Assembly (NCBI GenBank): GCA_903834625.1 | Contig: CAILJQ010000182.1 | Coordinates: forward strand, 1-54,957 | Direction: 5' to 3' | DNA: 54,957 nt | DNA from: an uncultured Bacteroidota bacterium | GTDB lineage: Bacteria > Bacteroidota > Bacteroidia > UKL13-3 | Shown here: positions 28,259 to 37,016 of the stretch, piece after piece | Position numbering within the stretch: position 1 is the first letter of the stretch | How the letters are laid out: each line of letters starts with the position of its first letter | Translations under genes and position numbers: made by a program | The notes under the pieces: model-generated | What the model saw: the letters and a program-made list of their open reading frames with translations, nothing else | What the model was told of the DNA's origin: nothing | Databases searched by the model: none

Positions 28259-30034
28259 ATGATACAAGAACAAATAAAATCTCAGCTAGCGCACACGCTC
28301 TTTCAACTGTATAACCAGCAGATTTCAGCAGATACCATCGCCATTGAACAAACCACTTCCGATTTTGAAGGTGATTTTACCTTTGTGGTTTTTCCATACC
28401 TAAAGATTACAAGAAAAAATCCAGAACAAAGCGCCAATGAAATTGGAGCAGCCTTACAAACTAATTTCCCTCTTATTGCCTCTTATCAAGTAATCAAAGG
28501 TTTTTTAAACTTAACCATTCAACCTTCCTACTGGTTGCAGTTTTTGCTTGAACCTAAATCTGCTACATATGGATTTGCAGATGCCAAAAGCAAAGAACCT
28601 GTTTTGGTAGAATACTCTTCTCCAAATACCAATAAACCTTTACATTTAGGTCACATCCGTAACAACCTATTGGGTTATTCAGTAGCAGAGATTTTAAAAG
28701 CAAATGGGCACGAAGTTTTTACCTGCAACCTTGTAAACGATCGTGGAATTCATATTTGCAAAAGTATGTATGCATGGATGCAATTTGGAAACGGCGAAAC
28801 CCCTGAAAGCTCTGGTTTAAAAGGTGATCATTTGGTGGGTAAATACTATGTAGAGTTCGATAAACATTTCAAAAAAGAGGTTGCCGAATTAAGATTATCT
28901 GGTTTATCCGAAGAAGAGGCCGCCAAGCAAGCCCCTGCGATGTTAGCTGCACAAGACCTACTGGTAAAATGGGAGGCCAACGATCCAGAGGTGGTAGGCG
29001 TTTGGAAAATGATGAATGATTGGGTGTATGCTGGTTTCGACGCTACCTATAAAAAACTCGGAGTTCAATTCGATAAATATTATTATGAATCAAATACCTA
29101 TTTATTAGGTAAAGAAATTGTACAAGAAGGCTTGGAAAAAGGTGTATTCTTTACAAAAGAAAATGGCTCTGTTTGGATTGATTTAACTGCTGATGGCCTC
29201 GACCAGAAATTGGTATTACGTGGTGATGGCACCTCTGTATACATAACCCAAGATTTAGGTACCGCAGAATTAAAATTTGGCGACTTCAACTGCAATCGTT
29301 CCATTTATGTGGTAGGAAACGAGCAAGAATACCATTTTAAAGTATTGCAATTGATTGCCCAAAAGCTTGGTAAATCCTATGCTTCTGGTATCTATCATTT
29401 GAGTTATGGCATGGTTGAATTACCGCATGGCAAAATGAAAAGTAGGGAAGGTACGGTTGTAGATGCAGATGATTTAATTGCCGAAATGGAATTAACCGCA
29501 GCAGAAACCACCAAAGCCCTTGGTAAAATGGAAGGAGAAAGTGAAGAAACACTACAACAACTCTATCATACCATTGGTATGGGCGCTTTAAAATACTATT
29601 TGTTGAAGGTTGACCCGAAGAAAAAAATGATGTTCAATCCCGAAGAAAGCATCGATTTTCAAGGGAATACTGGACCTTTTATTCAATACACCCATGCACG
29701 TATTCGCTCTATTTTAAGAAATGCGGGCAACTTTGAGCAACATTTTGATACGCACCAAATAAGCCTAAGTAAAGTTGAAAAAGACTTGCTCATCAAGCTT
29801 TACCAATACCCAAGTGTAATTGCTGAAGCTGCCAAGGATTTGAGTCCGGGTATTATTTGCAACAACGTTTATGAGTTGGCCAAATTGTATTCTTTATTTT
29901 ACCATGATCACCAAATACTAAAAGAGGAAAACAAAGACCAAAGGGCCATGCGTTTGATGGTTTGTAGCTTAAGTGCACAAGTGATTAAAAGTTCTTTCGC
30001 TTTATTAGGTATATCGGTTCCTGAAAAAATGTAA
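28259..30034 (+). CDS. argS: Arginine--tRNA ligase
   Basis: VEYSSPNTNKPLHLGHIRNNLLG (HIGH motif), LSYGMVELPHGKMKSREGTVVDADDL, C-terminal DALR region. Confidence 0.96.
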   Translation: MIQEQIKSQLAHTLFQLYNQQISADTIAIEQTTSDFEGDFTFVVFPYLKITRKNPEQSANEIGAALQTNFPLIASYQVIKGFLNLTIQPSYWLQFLLEPKSATYGFADAKSKEPVLVEYSSPNTNKPLHLGHIRNNLLGYSVAEILKANGHEVFTCNLVNDRGIHICKSMYAWMQFGNGETPESSGLKGDHLVGKYYVEFDKHFKKEVAELRLSGLSEEEAAKQAPAMLAAQDLLVKWEANDPEVVGVWKMMNDWVYAGFDATYKKLGVQFDKYYYESNTYLLGKEIVQEGLEKGVFFTKENGSVWIDLTADGLDQKLVLRGDGTSVYITQDLGTAELKFGDFNCNRSIYVVGNEQEYHFKVLQLIAQKLGKSYASGIYHLSYGMVELPHGKMKSREGTVVDADDLIAEMELTAAETTKALGKMEGESEETLQQLYHTIGMGALKYYLLKVDPKKKMMFNPEESIDFQGNTGPFIQYTHARIRSILRNAGNFEQHFDTHQISLSKVEKDLLIKLYQYPSVIAEAAKDLSPGIICNNVYELAKLYSLFYHDHQILKEENKDQRAMRLMVCSLSAQVIKSSFALLGISVPEKM

Positions 30035-30078
30035 TACCGAATTCTTGTTATTTTGAAGTTTCACCGTAAGATGTTTTT

Positions 30079-31440
30079 ATGAAAAAATTGCTTTCCATTT
30101 TACTTGTTATTATAACCTTTACTTCCTGCGATCCCAGCAAGCGATACATGAAGGAAGGAGACAAACAATATCTATTGGGTAACAATGATGGTGCCTCAAA
30201 TTATTATTATAACGCACTTTTGGTTCGACCCGACAAAGAAGAAGCCAAACAAGGTTTAAAAAAGACAGGAAATGTGGTCTTGCAAGGCAAGTTTGGACAA
30301 TTTAGTAAACATGTAGTTTCCAATGAAAACCAACAAGCAGTAATGCAATACATTGCTTGCAAGAAGTATTATGATAAATGTAAATCTGTTGGGGTAGAAT
30401 TAGAATGGCCTAGTATGTATGACCCCATTTATGAGGATATAAAAAATGAATACATCAGCAAGAAATATGATAGTGGTTTAGAGTTGATGAAAAGCAATAA
30501 ATATGAAATGGCTGAAGCTGCTTTTTCTGAAATTGCCCTCATAGACTCAACTTATAAAGATGCCACTGTATTACGTGTGAAAAGTATTGTGGAGCCATTG
30601 TATCAGCACGGACAAAAAATGATGGAGATAGAGAACTACAAAGATGCCTACAGAGATTTCAATAAAATTGTGAGTTTAGATGCTACCTATAAAAATGCCG
30701 TCGCTTTGCGCGCAGATGCATTGGCAAAAGCTAGTGTAGGATTAGGAGTTCTTCCTGTTCAAAACCAAACCCGCACCCAAGGTTTTGACGTGCGATTATA
30801 CCAGCAAATCATTGCTACCTTGGTTCAGGCCAAGAACCCCTTCTTAAAAGTGGTTGATAGAAGTTCATTAGAAAGTATGTTGCGAGAACAACAATTGGGT
30901 ATGAGTGGCATTGTTGACCCAGAAAGTGCTGCGAAAGCAGGTAAACTCATTGGCTTGAAATATGTATTAATGACAGCTATAAGCGATTTGGTTTATGAAG
31001 ATACCGGTTTATTAGGAGATTCTTTGGTGGCCTATGAAGCCTATACTGAAACGTTACCGCCTGCCATTCCTAATGGGATTCCACAAACTGTAACCCGTTT
31101 CAAAAAGGTTCACTACATGGACTCACACCAAAAACGTAGGTTGTATTACCGCGTATTTTACCAATTGGTTTCAACCCAAACGGCTCAAGTGGTGGCCAGT
31201 GAAGTATTAACAGAGGAGGTTGCAGATGAAATGCATAATTGCACTTATGCAGGAAATGTAAACAGTTTATATCCTGAATTGCCCGCCAAAAATACCATGC
31301 CTGCAAAACCCACCGAATTCAGAGAACAGTTCAATCAGGTAAAACGCCAATTGGTTTCGAAAGAAGAAATGACCCAAAAAGTGTGTAAGGTTATATCTCA
31401 GAAAATGATGGAAGATATCAATGTGTATTTGGGTAAGTGA
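30079..31440 (+). CDS. Lipoprotein with TPR-like repeats and a CsgG-like domain
   Basis: Lipobox MKKLLSILLVIITFTSC; C-terminal FLKVVDRSSLESMLREQQLGMSGIVDPESAAKAGKLIGLKYVLMTAI typical of CsgG-like proteins. Confidence 0.7.
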   Translation: MKKLLSILLVIITFTSCDPSKRYMKEGDKQYLLGNNDGASNYYYNALLVRPDKEEAKQGLKKTGNVVLQGKFGQFSKHVVSNENQQAVMQYIACKKYYDKCKSVGVELEWPSMYDPIYEDIKNEYISKKYDSGLELMKSNKYEMAEAAFSEIALIDSTYKDATVLRVKSIVEPLYQHGQKMMEIENYKDAYRDFNKIVSLDATYKNAVALRADALAKASVGLGVLPVQNQTRTQGFDVRLYQQIIATLVQAKNPFLKVVDRSSLESMLREQQLGMSGIVDPESAAKAGKLIGLKYVLMTAISDLVYEDTGLLGDSLVAYEAYTETLPPAIPNGIPQTVTRFKKVHYMDSHQKRRLYYRVFYQLVSTQTAQVVASEVLTEEVADEMHNCTYAGNVNSLYPELPAKNTMPAKPTEFREQFNQVKRQLVSKEEMTQKVCKVISQKMMEDINVYLGK

Positions 31441-31474
31441 CGTTTTTTCCGAACCAAGATTATGTTTCGGTCAC

Positions 31475-31501
31475 TTTGACTGAATAAAGAAAATTAATTT
31501 G
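31475..31501 (+). promoter_or_regulatory. Possible Bacteroidota-type promoter (TTTG ... TTAATTTG) upstream of hsp20
   Basis: TTTG at 31475-31478 and near-consensus TAATTTG at 31495-31501. Confidence 0.3.
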
Positions 31502-31515
31502 AATAAATTTATTGT

Positions 31516-31539
31516 AAAGCGGTCATAATGACCGCTTTT
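31516..31539 (+). terminator. Perfect hairpin AAAGCGGTCA-taa-TGACCGCTTT(T) between the CsgG-like gene and hsp20
   Basis: 10-bp perfect stem with 3-nt loop and a short T-tract. Confidence 0.6.
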
Positions 31540-31605
31540 GCTATTTGGCAAATCACTTGCTGCTTAGCTGGTATCCAAACAAAAAAACTAAAGGAGACCA
31601 TAACA

Positions 31606-32055
31606 ATGACACTTATTAAATTTAATCCTGCAAAAGAATTCTTCAGAGAGAGAATGATGCCAAATGAAATCAACAGCTTATTCGATTCATTTTTTAACGA
31701 GGGCTTAGGCAAGTTTGAACGCAATGTATTTTTCACACCACGTGTAGATGTGGTTGAAAGGGAAAATCAATTTGAGGTTCATGTTGCATTGCCTGGTTTG
31801 AAGAAAGATGAAATCAATATTGATGTAGAGCGTAATGTTTTAACCATTAGCGGAGAGCGTAAGCTTAAGAATGAAAACAAAGAGGACAAATTTCACATGG
31901 TTGAAAATTTCTATGGTAAGTTTTCCCGCAGCTTCACTTTACCAGAAAACATTGATTCAAGTAAGATTGATGCGCAGTTCACCGATGGAATTTTGGCCAT
32001 TATTTTACCTAAAGCAGAGAAAAAACAAAACACCACTAAGGTTGTTATTAAATAA
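31606..32055 (+). CDS. Hsp20/alpha-crystallin family small heat shock protein
   Basis: RVDVVERENQFEVHVALPGLKKDEINIDVERNVLTISGERK, FTDGILAIILPKAE; SD AAGGAG at 31591, ATG at 31606. Confidence 0.95.
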   Translation: MTLIKFNPAKEFFRERMMPNEINSLFDSFFNEGLGKFERNVFFTPRVDVVERENQFEVHVALPGLKKDEINIDVERNVLTISGERKLKNENKEDKFHMVENFYGKFSRSFTLPENIDSSKIDAQFTDGILAIILPKAEKKQNTTKVVIK

Positions 32056-32092
32056 TATTCAGGCAGGGTAGCTTGAGTTTTCATAGGTTATA

Positions 32093-32125
32093 AAGTCCGC
32101 TCACTTCTAGTGGGCGGGCTTTTTT
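32093..32125 (+). terminator. Rho-independent terminator after hsp20
   Basis: AAGTCCGCTCAC-ttcta-GTGGGCGGGCTT stem (12 bp, two G-U) followed by T-run. Confidence 0.9.
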
Positions 32126-32184
32126 ATTGCATCGCCAAAATCGGCCGTAAACCCTATCTATTTTTTCTTATTTTTGCCAAATAC

Positions 32185-33120
32185 ATGAAGGTTTACCATA
32201 GTTTAGCATCATTTCAGAAAATTCCCAATGCCATTGTTACCCAAGGTACATTTGATGGGGTGCATATGGCCCATCAAGCTATTTTGGCGCAGGTTACTAA
32301 ATTGGCAAAAGAGAGAAACGGAGAATCTGTTCTGATTACCTATGATCCCCACCCCAGAATGGTCTTGTTTCCAGAAGATCATAACCTACAATTGCTCAAT
32401 ACCCTAGAAGAAAAAATAGCCCTATTAGAACAACAAGGAATTGACCATTTACTTATTTTACCATTCACTAAGGAATTTTCAAGGTTAAGTTCTCTTGAAT
32501 TTATCAGAGATATTTTGGTAAATGTTATAGGAACACAAACGCTCATAATTGGCTATAACCATCGCTTTGGGAAAAATAGGGAGGGTAGCTTTGAGCATTT
32601 GAAAGAATTTGCCCCTGCCTATGGTTTTCAAATTCAAGAAATTTCTGCTCAAGATGTAGATGAAATTAGCGTAAGTTCTACCCGCATCAGAGAAGCCTTA
32701 AAGCGAGGAGATGTGACCCAGGCAGCAAGATTTCTGGGAAAAAATTATTCCTTAAAAGGTATAGTGGTTGAAGGCAAAAAATTAGGTAGAACTATTGGTT
32801 ATCCAACGGCAAATATTCAAATAGAGGCATTACATAAACTCATACCAGCAGATGGTGTTTATGCTGTTTTGGTGAAATGTGCTCAAGGAGTTTTTGGTGG
32901 AATGCTCAATATTGGCAATAATCCAACAGTAGAAGGCAAGGGAAGAAGTATAGAAGTTAACATTTTTGATTTTAGTGAAACAATTTATAATCAAAGTATA
33001 ACTATTGAATTTGTTGATAAACTAAGGGACGAAATAAAATTTATAAATTTAGAAGCATTAAAAACTCAATTGCATAATGATAAATTGCAGACTTTAGCGC
33101 GATTGGGAATGAAAGCATGA
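32185..33120 (+). CDS. ribF: Bifunctional riboflavin kinase / FAD synthetase
   Basis: VTQGTFDGVHMAHQAIL, VSSTRIREALKRGDV, GRTIGYPTANI, GMLNIGNNPTV; start set at MKVYHSL. Confidence 0.95.
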   Translation: MKVYHSLASFQKIPNAIVTQGTFDGVHMAHQAILAQVTKLAKERNGESVLITYDPHPRMVLFPEDHNLQLLNTLEEKIALLEQQGIDHLLILPFTKEFSRLSSLEFIRDILVNVIGTQTLIIGYNHRFGKNREGSFEHLKEFAPAYGFQIQEISAQDVDEISVSSTRIREALKRGDVTQAARFLGKNYSLKGIVVEGKKLGRTIGYPTANIQIEALHKLIPADGVYAVLVKCAQGVFGGMLNIGNNPTVEGKGRSIEVNIFDFSETIYNQSITIEFVDKLRDEIKFINLEALKTQLHNDKLQTLARLGMKA

Positions 33121-34079
33121 AAATAGTCCGTTTAGTTTTAATATATAGTTTTCTTTTTTTCGGTTTGAACCAAAGCCTGTATGCACAGGTGACGGAAGAG
33201 CCCGATTCTGTTGAGGTTACAGAGGAGGGAGAAGAAGGAGAAGAAGAGGCACCAGAATACGACTCAGTTATTGTTACAGGTACAGAAAAGTATTGGGATT
33301 TTATTCGCCCTAGAAATTTCTTATTTGACACAGCATACGCGCCAGCCAGAGAATTTTATACTGCTTGGGATACCATTACCATTAACCCTTACAAAAAAGA
33401 TTTAAAGGTAATGGAAGATACCATTCGTTTGGTATTGGCCAATTTCGACGATTGCTCTTTTCACCCTCCAGCAATTGGTGATGTTACTTCCAATTTTGGT
33501 TTCAGAAGTTGGGGACGAAGGCAAAAATTTCACTTCGGTACAGATATTCGAATGGAAGTGGGAGACCCAGTATACGCAGCTTTTGAAGGAGTGGTGCGTA
33601 TTGCAAAACGCAGTTCAGATTATGGTTACATGGTGGTTATACGCCACAACAATGGCCTTGAAACTTTATATGCCCATTTCTCTCAATTGCTGGCTTATCC
33701 AGGGCAGCCCGTTAAAGGAGGAAATATCATTGGTTTGGCAGGAAGTACCGGTAGATCAACCGGACCACATTTGCATTTTGAAGTGCGCTTCCAAGGTGAG
33801 AAAATTGATCCAGCAACTTTAATTCATTTCCCTTCAGGCTCTTTACTTAATGATACCTTTCAGGTAGATAAAGGTTGCTTTAAACATCTGTATGATGTTC
33901 AATCGGCTAAGTTGAAGGCCAAGCAAACCAAAGTGCCTAAATACATTAAGGCACGTAAGAATGATACCCTTACTAAAATTGCTAAACGTTATGGCGTTCC
34001 AGTAAAGCGCCTTACCAAATTAAATGGACTAAAAGCCAGTACCAAAATTAAATCGGGTAGAAGAATAAGGCTAAGATAA
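33117..34079 (+). CDS. M23-family peptidase with C-terminal LysM domain
   Basis: FHFGTDIRMEVGDPVYAAFEGVV, GLAGSTGRSTGPHLHFEVR, LysM-like RKNDTLTKIAKRYGVPVKRLTKLNGL; ATGA overlap with ribF. Confidence 0.93.
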   Translation: MKIVRLVLIYSFLFFGLNQSLYAQVTEEPDSVEVTEEGEEGEEEAPEYDSVIVTGTEKYWDFIRPRNFLFDTAYAPAREFYTAWDTITINPYKKDLKVMEDTIRLVLANFDDCSFHPPAIGDVTSNFGFRSWGRRQKFHFGTDIRMEVGDPVYAAFEGVVRIAKRSSDYGYMVVIRHNNGLETLYAHFSQLLAYPGQPVKGGNIIGLAGSTGRSTGPHLHFEVRFQGEKIDPATLIHFPSGSLLNDTFQVDKGCFKHLYDVQSAKLKAKQTKVPKYIKARKNDTLTKIAKRYGVPVKRLTKLNGLKASTKIKSGRRIRLR

Positions 34080-34147
34080 ATATAAGCTATTGGCTGTTGG
34101 CATCTGGCTTTTTTCATGATTGCAACATAAAATAATGGGGTTGATTT

Positions 34148-35014
34148 ATGGTAGAGAAGAAAGTAAAACAATTATTGTATAGTCAATTGGTTGATATGGG
34201 AGGTATTCCTGTTAGGCAACCCTTACCAACCCAACAGGTAGAAATGATTGATCCATTTTTATTAATACATCACCATATTTCTACCATTCCAGCAGGTTCA
34301 CATCCAAGGTCTATTGGCGTAGGACCGCATCCACATAGGGGATTTAGTCCGGTTACTTTTATTTACCAAGGAGAAGTAAACCACAAAGACTCGAGGGGAA
34401 ATGATGCCATTGTAGGAGCGGGGGGCGTACAATGGATGAATGCAGGAATGGGGATAATTCATAGCGAACGCCCGCCTACAACTTTCGCCGAAAACGGGGG
34501 TGTACAAGAGATCATTCAATTATGGATCAATACTCCTGCAGCTTTAAAAATGCAACAGCCTGCTTATTTTTCTCTTGATGAAGCATCTATACCTGTTTTA
34601 ATAGAAGATGCGGGAAAAGTGAAATTAAAACTGGTTGCAGGAACCTATAAAGAGATAAAAGGATTTCAGCAAACAAACAGTGAGTTGCTCATTTTAAACA
34701 TAGAGATGGAAAAAGATGGACAATGCACGCTCCAAATCCCAACCGGATTTAATGCCTGCTTGTATAATTTTGATGCCGTTATTGATATTGGTTCGTTTGG
34801 AATGGTGGAACCTTTGTACCTGGTATCATTTAAGGAAGAAGGAAATAAGATTGAAATAAAAGCTAGAGAGAAAACTCGCCTATTGTTTTTGAGCGGTGCA
34901 CCCTTAAATGAACCGGTAGTATCTTACGGACCATTTGTAATGAACAACCAAACTCAAATTATGGAAGCCATGCGTGATTACCAAATGGGTAAAATGGGCA
35001 TGCTACATGATTAG
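34148..35014 (+). CDS. Pirin family protein
   Basis: DPFLLIHHHIS, GPHPHRGFSPVTFIYQGEVNHKDS, GVQWMNAGMGIIHSE. Confidence 0.93.
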   Translation: MVEKKVKQLLYSQLVDMGGIPVRQPLPTQQVEMIDPFLLIHHHISTIPAGSHPRSIGVGPHPHRGFSPVTFIYQGEVNHKDSRGNDAIVGAGGVQWMNAGMGIIHSERPPTTFAENGGVQEIIQLWINTPAALKMQQPAYFSLDEASIPVLIEDAGKVKLKLVAGTYKEIKGFQQTNSELLILNIEMEKDGQCTLQIPTGFNACLYNFDAVIDIGSFGMVEPLYLVSFKEEGNKIEIKAREKTRLLFLSGAPLNEPVVSYGPFVMNNQTQIMEAMRDYQMGKMGMLHD

Positions 35015-35031
35015 GCTTATAAAAAGCCTAA
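35011..35031. terminator. Bidirectional hairpin overlapping the stop codons of convergent pirin and sufT genes
   Basis: Perfect inverted repeat TTAGGCTT-ataaa-AAGCCTAA; includes the pirin TAG and the sufT TAA. Confidence 0.5.
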
Positions 35032-35349
35032 TTGTAATTTAGCAGATTCACTCATCATGTCTTGCGACCAAGGTGGATCAAAAGTTACCTTTACTTCAAC
35101 TTCTTTTACACCCTCCATGGCACCTAATTTCTCTTTAATTTCTGCAGGCATACTTTGGGCGGCCGGACAAAAAGGGGATGTTAAAGACATGATAATTTCT
35201 ATGTTTAATTCATGCGAAACATTTACCTCATAGATCAAGCCTAATTCATAAATATTCACAGGTATTTCTGGGTCGAAAATAGTTTGCAGCACTTGAATGG
35301 CTTCATTCTGCACATCTACAAAGTTTCTGAGTGATTTGGTTTCATCCAT
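35017..35349 (-). CDS. DUF59/MIP18-family Fe-S assembly protein (SufT-like)
   Basis: QTIFDPEIPVNIYELGLIYEV, TSPFCPAAQSMPAEI, VKVTFDPPWSQDMMSE. Confidence 0.88.
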   Translation of the reverse strand: MDETKSLRNFVDVQNEAIQVLQTIFDPEIPVNIYELGLIYEVNVSHELNIEIIMSLTSPFCPAAQSMPAEIKEKLGAMEGVKEVEVKVTFDPPWSQDMMSESAKLQLGFL

Positions 35350-35363
35350 GTGTTGGTTCCTAT

Positions 35364-35771
35364 TTAAATACTTGCGTAAAACTTCATTTTTTTAATCATA
35401 CTGGCAAAGCCATTGCTTCTTTGTGAGCCAATCATTCCGCCCATCCCAATTTTTTCAATAAAATATAAATCGCTGGCTAAAATTTCTTCTTTGGTTTTTC
35501 CACTCCAGATTTGAACCAATAAACTTATCAAGCCTTTGGTGATTTCTGTGTTGCTATTAGCTTCAAAAAATACCTTCCCATCTTCATAAACAGGATACAA
35601 CCAAACTTTACTCTGACAGCCTTTAACAATGAATTCATCCGATTGGTGGTCTGCGGGCATTTCAGGAAGTTTTTTTCCTAAATCCATCAAGTAAAACAAC
35701 CTGCTTTCCATGTCGTCTTCAAACAACATAAAATTATCTATAATTTGATCTTGTATTTCGTTAATTGTCAT
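35364..35771 (-). CDS. sufE: Cysteine desulfuration protein SufE
   Basis: VKGCQSKVWLYPVYEDGKVFFEANSNTEITKGLISLL. Confidence 0.92.
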   Translation of the reverse strand: MTINEIQDQIIDNFMLFEDDMESRLFYLMDLGKKLPEMPADHQSDEFIVKGCQSKVWLYPVYEDGKVFFEANSNTEITKGLISLLVQIWSGKTKEEILASDLYFIEKIGMGGMIGSQRSNGFASMIKKMKFYASI

Positions 35772-35777
35772 AAATGC

Positions 35778-37007
35778 TTACCTTCTTTTTAACATTTTCT
35801 CCAAAGCGGCAAGCAAGGTTTCTACTTCCTCTAAGGTATTATAAAAAGCAAAACTGGCACGAACGGTTCCTTCTATTTCATATCTTTTCATGAGAGGTTG
35901 GGTGCAGTGGTGTCCGGTTCTTACCGCTATTCCTAGCGCGTCTAACATCATTCCTGTATCAAAAGGATGTTTGTTCTTAAGCAAAAAAGATTGTACGGCT
36001 ACTTTGTTCTTAGCAGTGCCAATTAATTGAATGGCATCCTCTCCATAGGTTTGGTTCAGACCAATAACGCCTTTGGTAAATGTGTTTAATAATTGGTTTT
36101 CCCAAGCTATAATATTGTCTTTGCCCAATTGATTTACATATTCTAAGGCGTATTTAAAGGCAATCACGTCCCCAATATTAGGTGTGCCAGCCTCATATTT
36201 AAAGGGAATTTCGTTGTAGGTAGTTCCTTCAAAAGAAACCTCTTTAATCATTTCTCCACCACCTTGGTAGGGTGGCATTTTTTCTAACAAGGCACGTTTG
36301 CCATACAAAACACCAACACCGGTAGGACCATATAATTTATGTCCACTTAAAACCAAAAAGTCAATATCTAACTGTTGTACATTAATGGGTATATGCGATC
36401 CGGCTTGTGCACCATCAATTAAAACAACAGCTCCAACAGCATGCGCTTTTTGAATGATTTCTTCAATCGGATTTATAGTGCCTAAAGCATTACTTGCCCA
36501 AACACAAGCCACCATTTTGGTTCGAACCGAAAACAAATCATCTAATTTATTTAGGTCTAATTCACCATTAGGCAAAACGGGTATTACTTTAAGGATTGCA
36601 CCTTTTTCTGCGCATATCATTTGCCAAGGAACAATATTGCTATGATGTTCCATGTGGGTTATTAATACCTCATCACCAGCTTGAAGGTTTTTTCTTCCCC
36701 AAGTTTGTGCTATCAAATTAATTCCTTCTGTAACCCCTTTGGTAAAAATACATTCCTCTACTTCATTGGCATGGATAAATGTCTGAACTACTTTGCGTGT
36801 ATCTTCAAAAAATCCGGTAGATCTATCTGCTAGGGCATGCGCGCCACGGTGAATATTGGCATTATGCAACTGGTAATATTCTTGCAACGCTTCTATCACC
36901 CTCAAAGGTTTTTGCGTAGTAGCAGCATTGTCGAAATATATCAGAGGTTTCCCATTCACTTCTTGGTGTAGAATAGGGAACTGGGCTCTGATTTCCTGGA
37001 TATTCAT
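35778..37007 (-). CDS. sufS: SufS-type cysteine desulfurase
   Basis: YFDNAATTQKPLRVIEA, NIHRGAHALADRST, LSGHKLYGPTGVGVLYG, RTGHHCTQPLM. Confidence 0.95.
   Translation of the reverse strand: MNIQEIRAQFPILHQEVNGKPLIYFDNAATTQKPLRVIEALQEYYQLHNANIHRGAHALADRSTGFFEDTRKVVQTFIHANEVEECIFTKGVTEGINLIAQTWGRKNLQAGDEVLITHMEHHSNIVPWQMICAEKGAILKVIPVLPNGELDLNKLDDLFSVRTKMVACVWASNALGTINPIEEIIQKAHAVGAVVLIDGAQAGSHIPINVQQLDIDFLVLSGHKLYGPTGVGVLYGKRALLEKMPPYQGGGEMIKEVSFEGTTYNEIPFKYEAGTPNIGDVIAFKYALEYVNQLGKDNIIAWENQLLNTFTKGVIGLNQTYGEDAIQLIGTAKNKVAVQSFLLKNKHPFDTGMMLDALGIAVRTGHHCTQPLMKRYEIEGTVRASFAFYNTLEEVETLLAALEKMLKRR
36529..36538. repeat. Dispersed palindromic motif copy (TTTTGGTTCGAACCGAAAA) inside sufS
   Basis: Exact GGTTCGAACC core. 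Confidence 0.8.
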
Positions 37008-37016
37008 GCGGGTAAC

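Noticed and set aside
31528-31605. Extended N-terminus of the Hsp20 ORF
   Set aside because: A clear Shine-Dalgarno (AAGGAG, 31591) and ATG at 31606 define a standard Hsp20 start; the extension runs through a hairpin.
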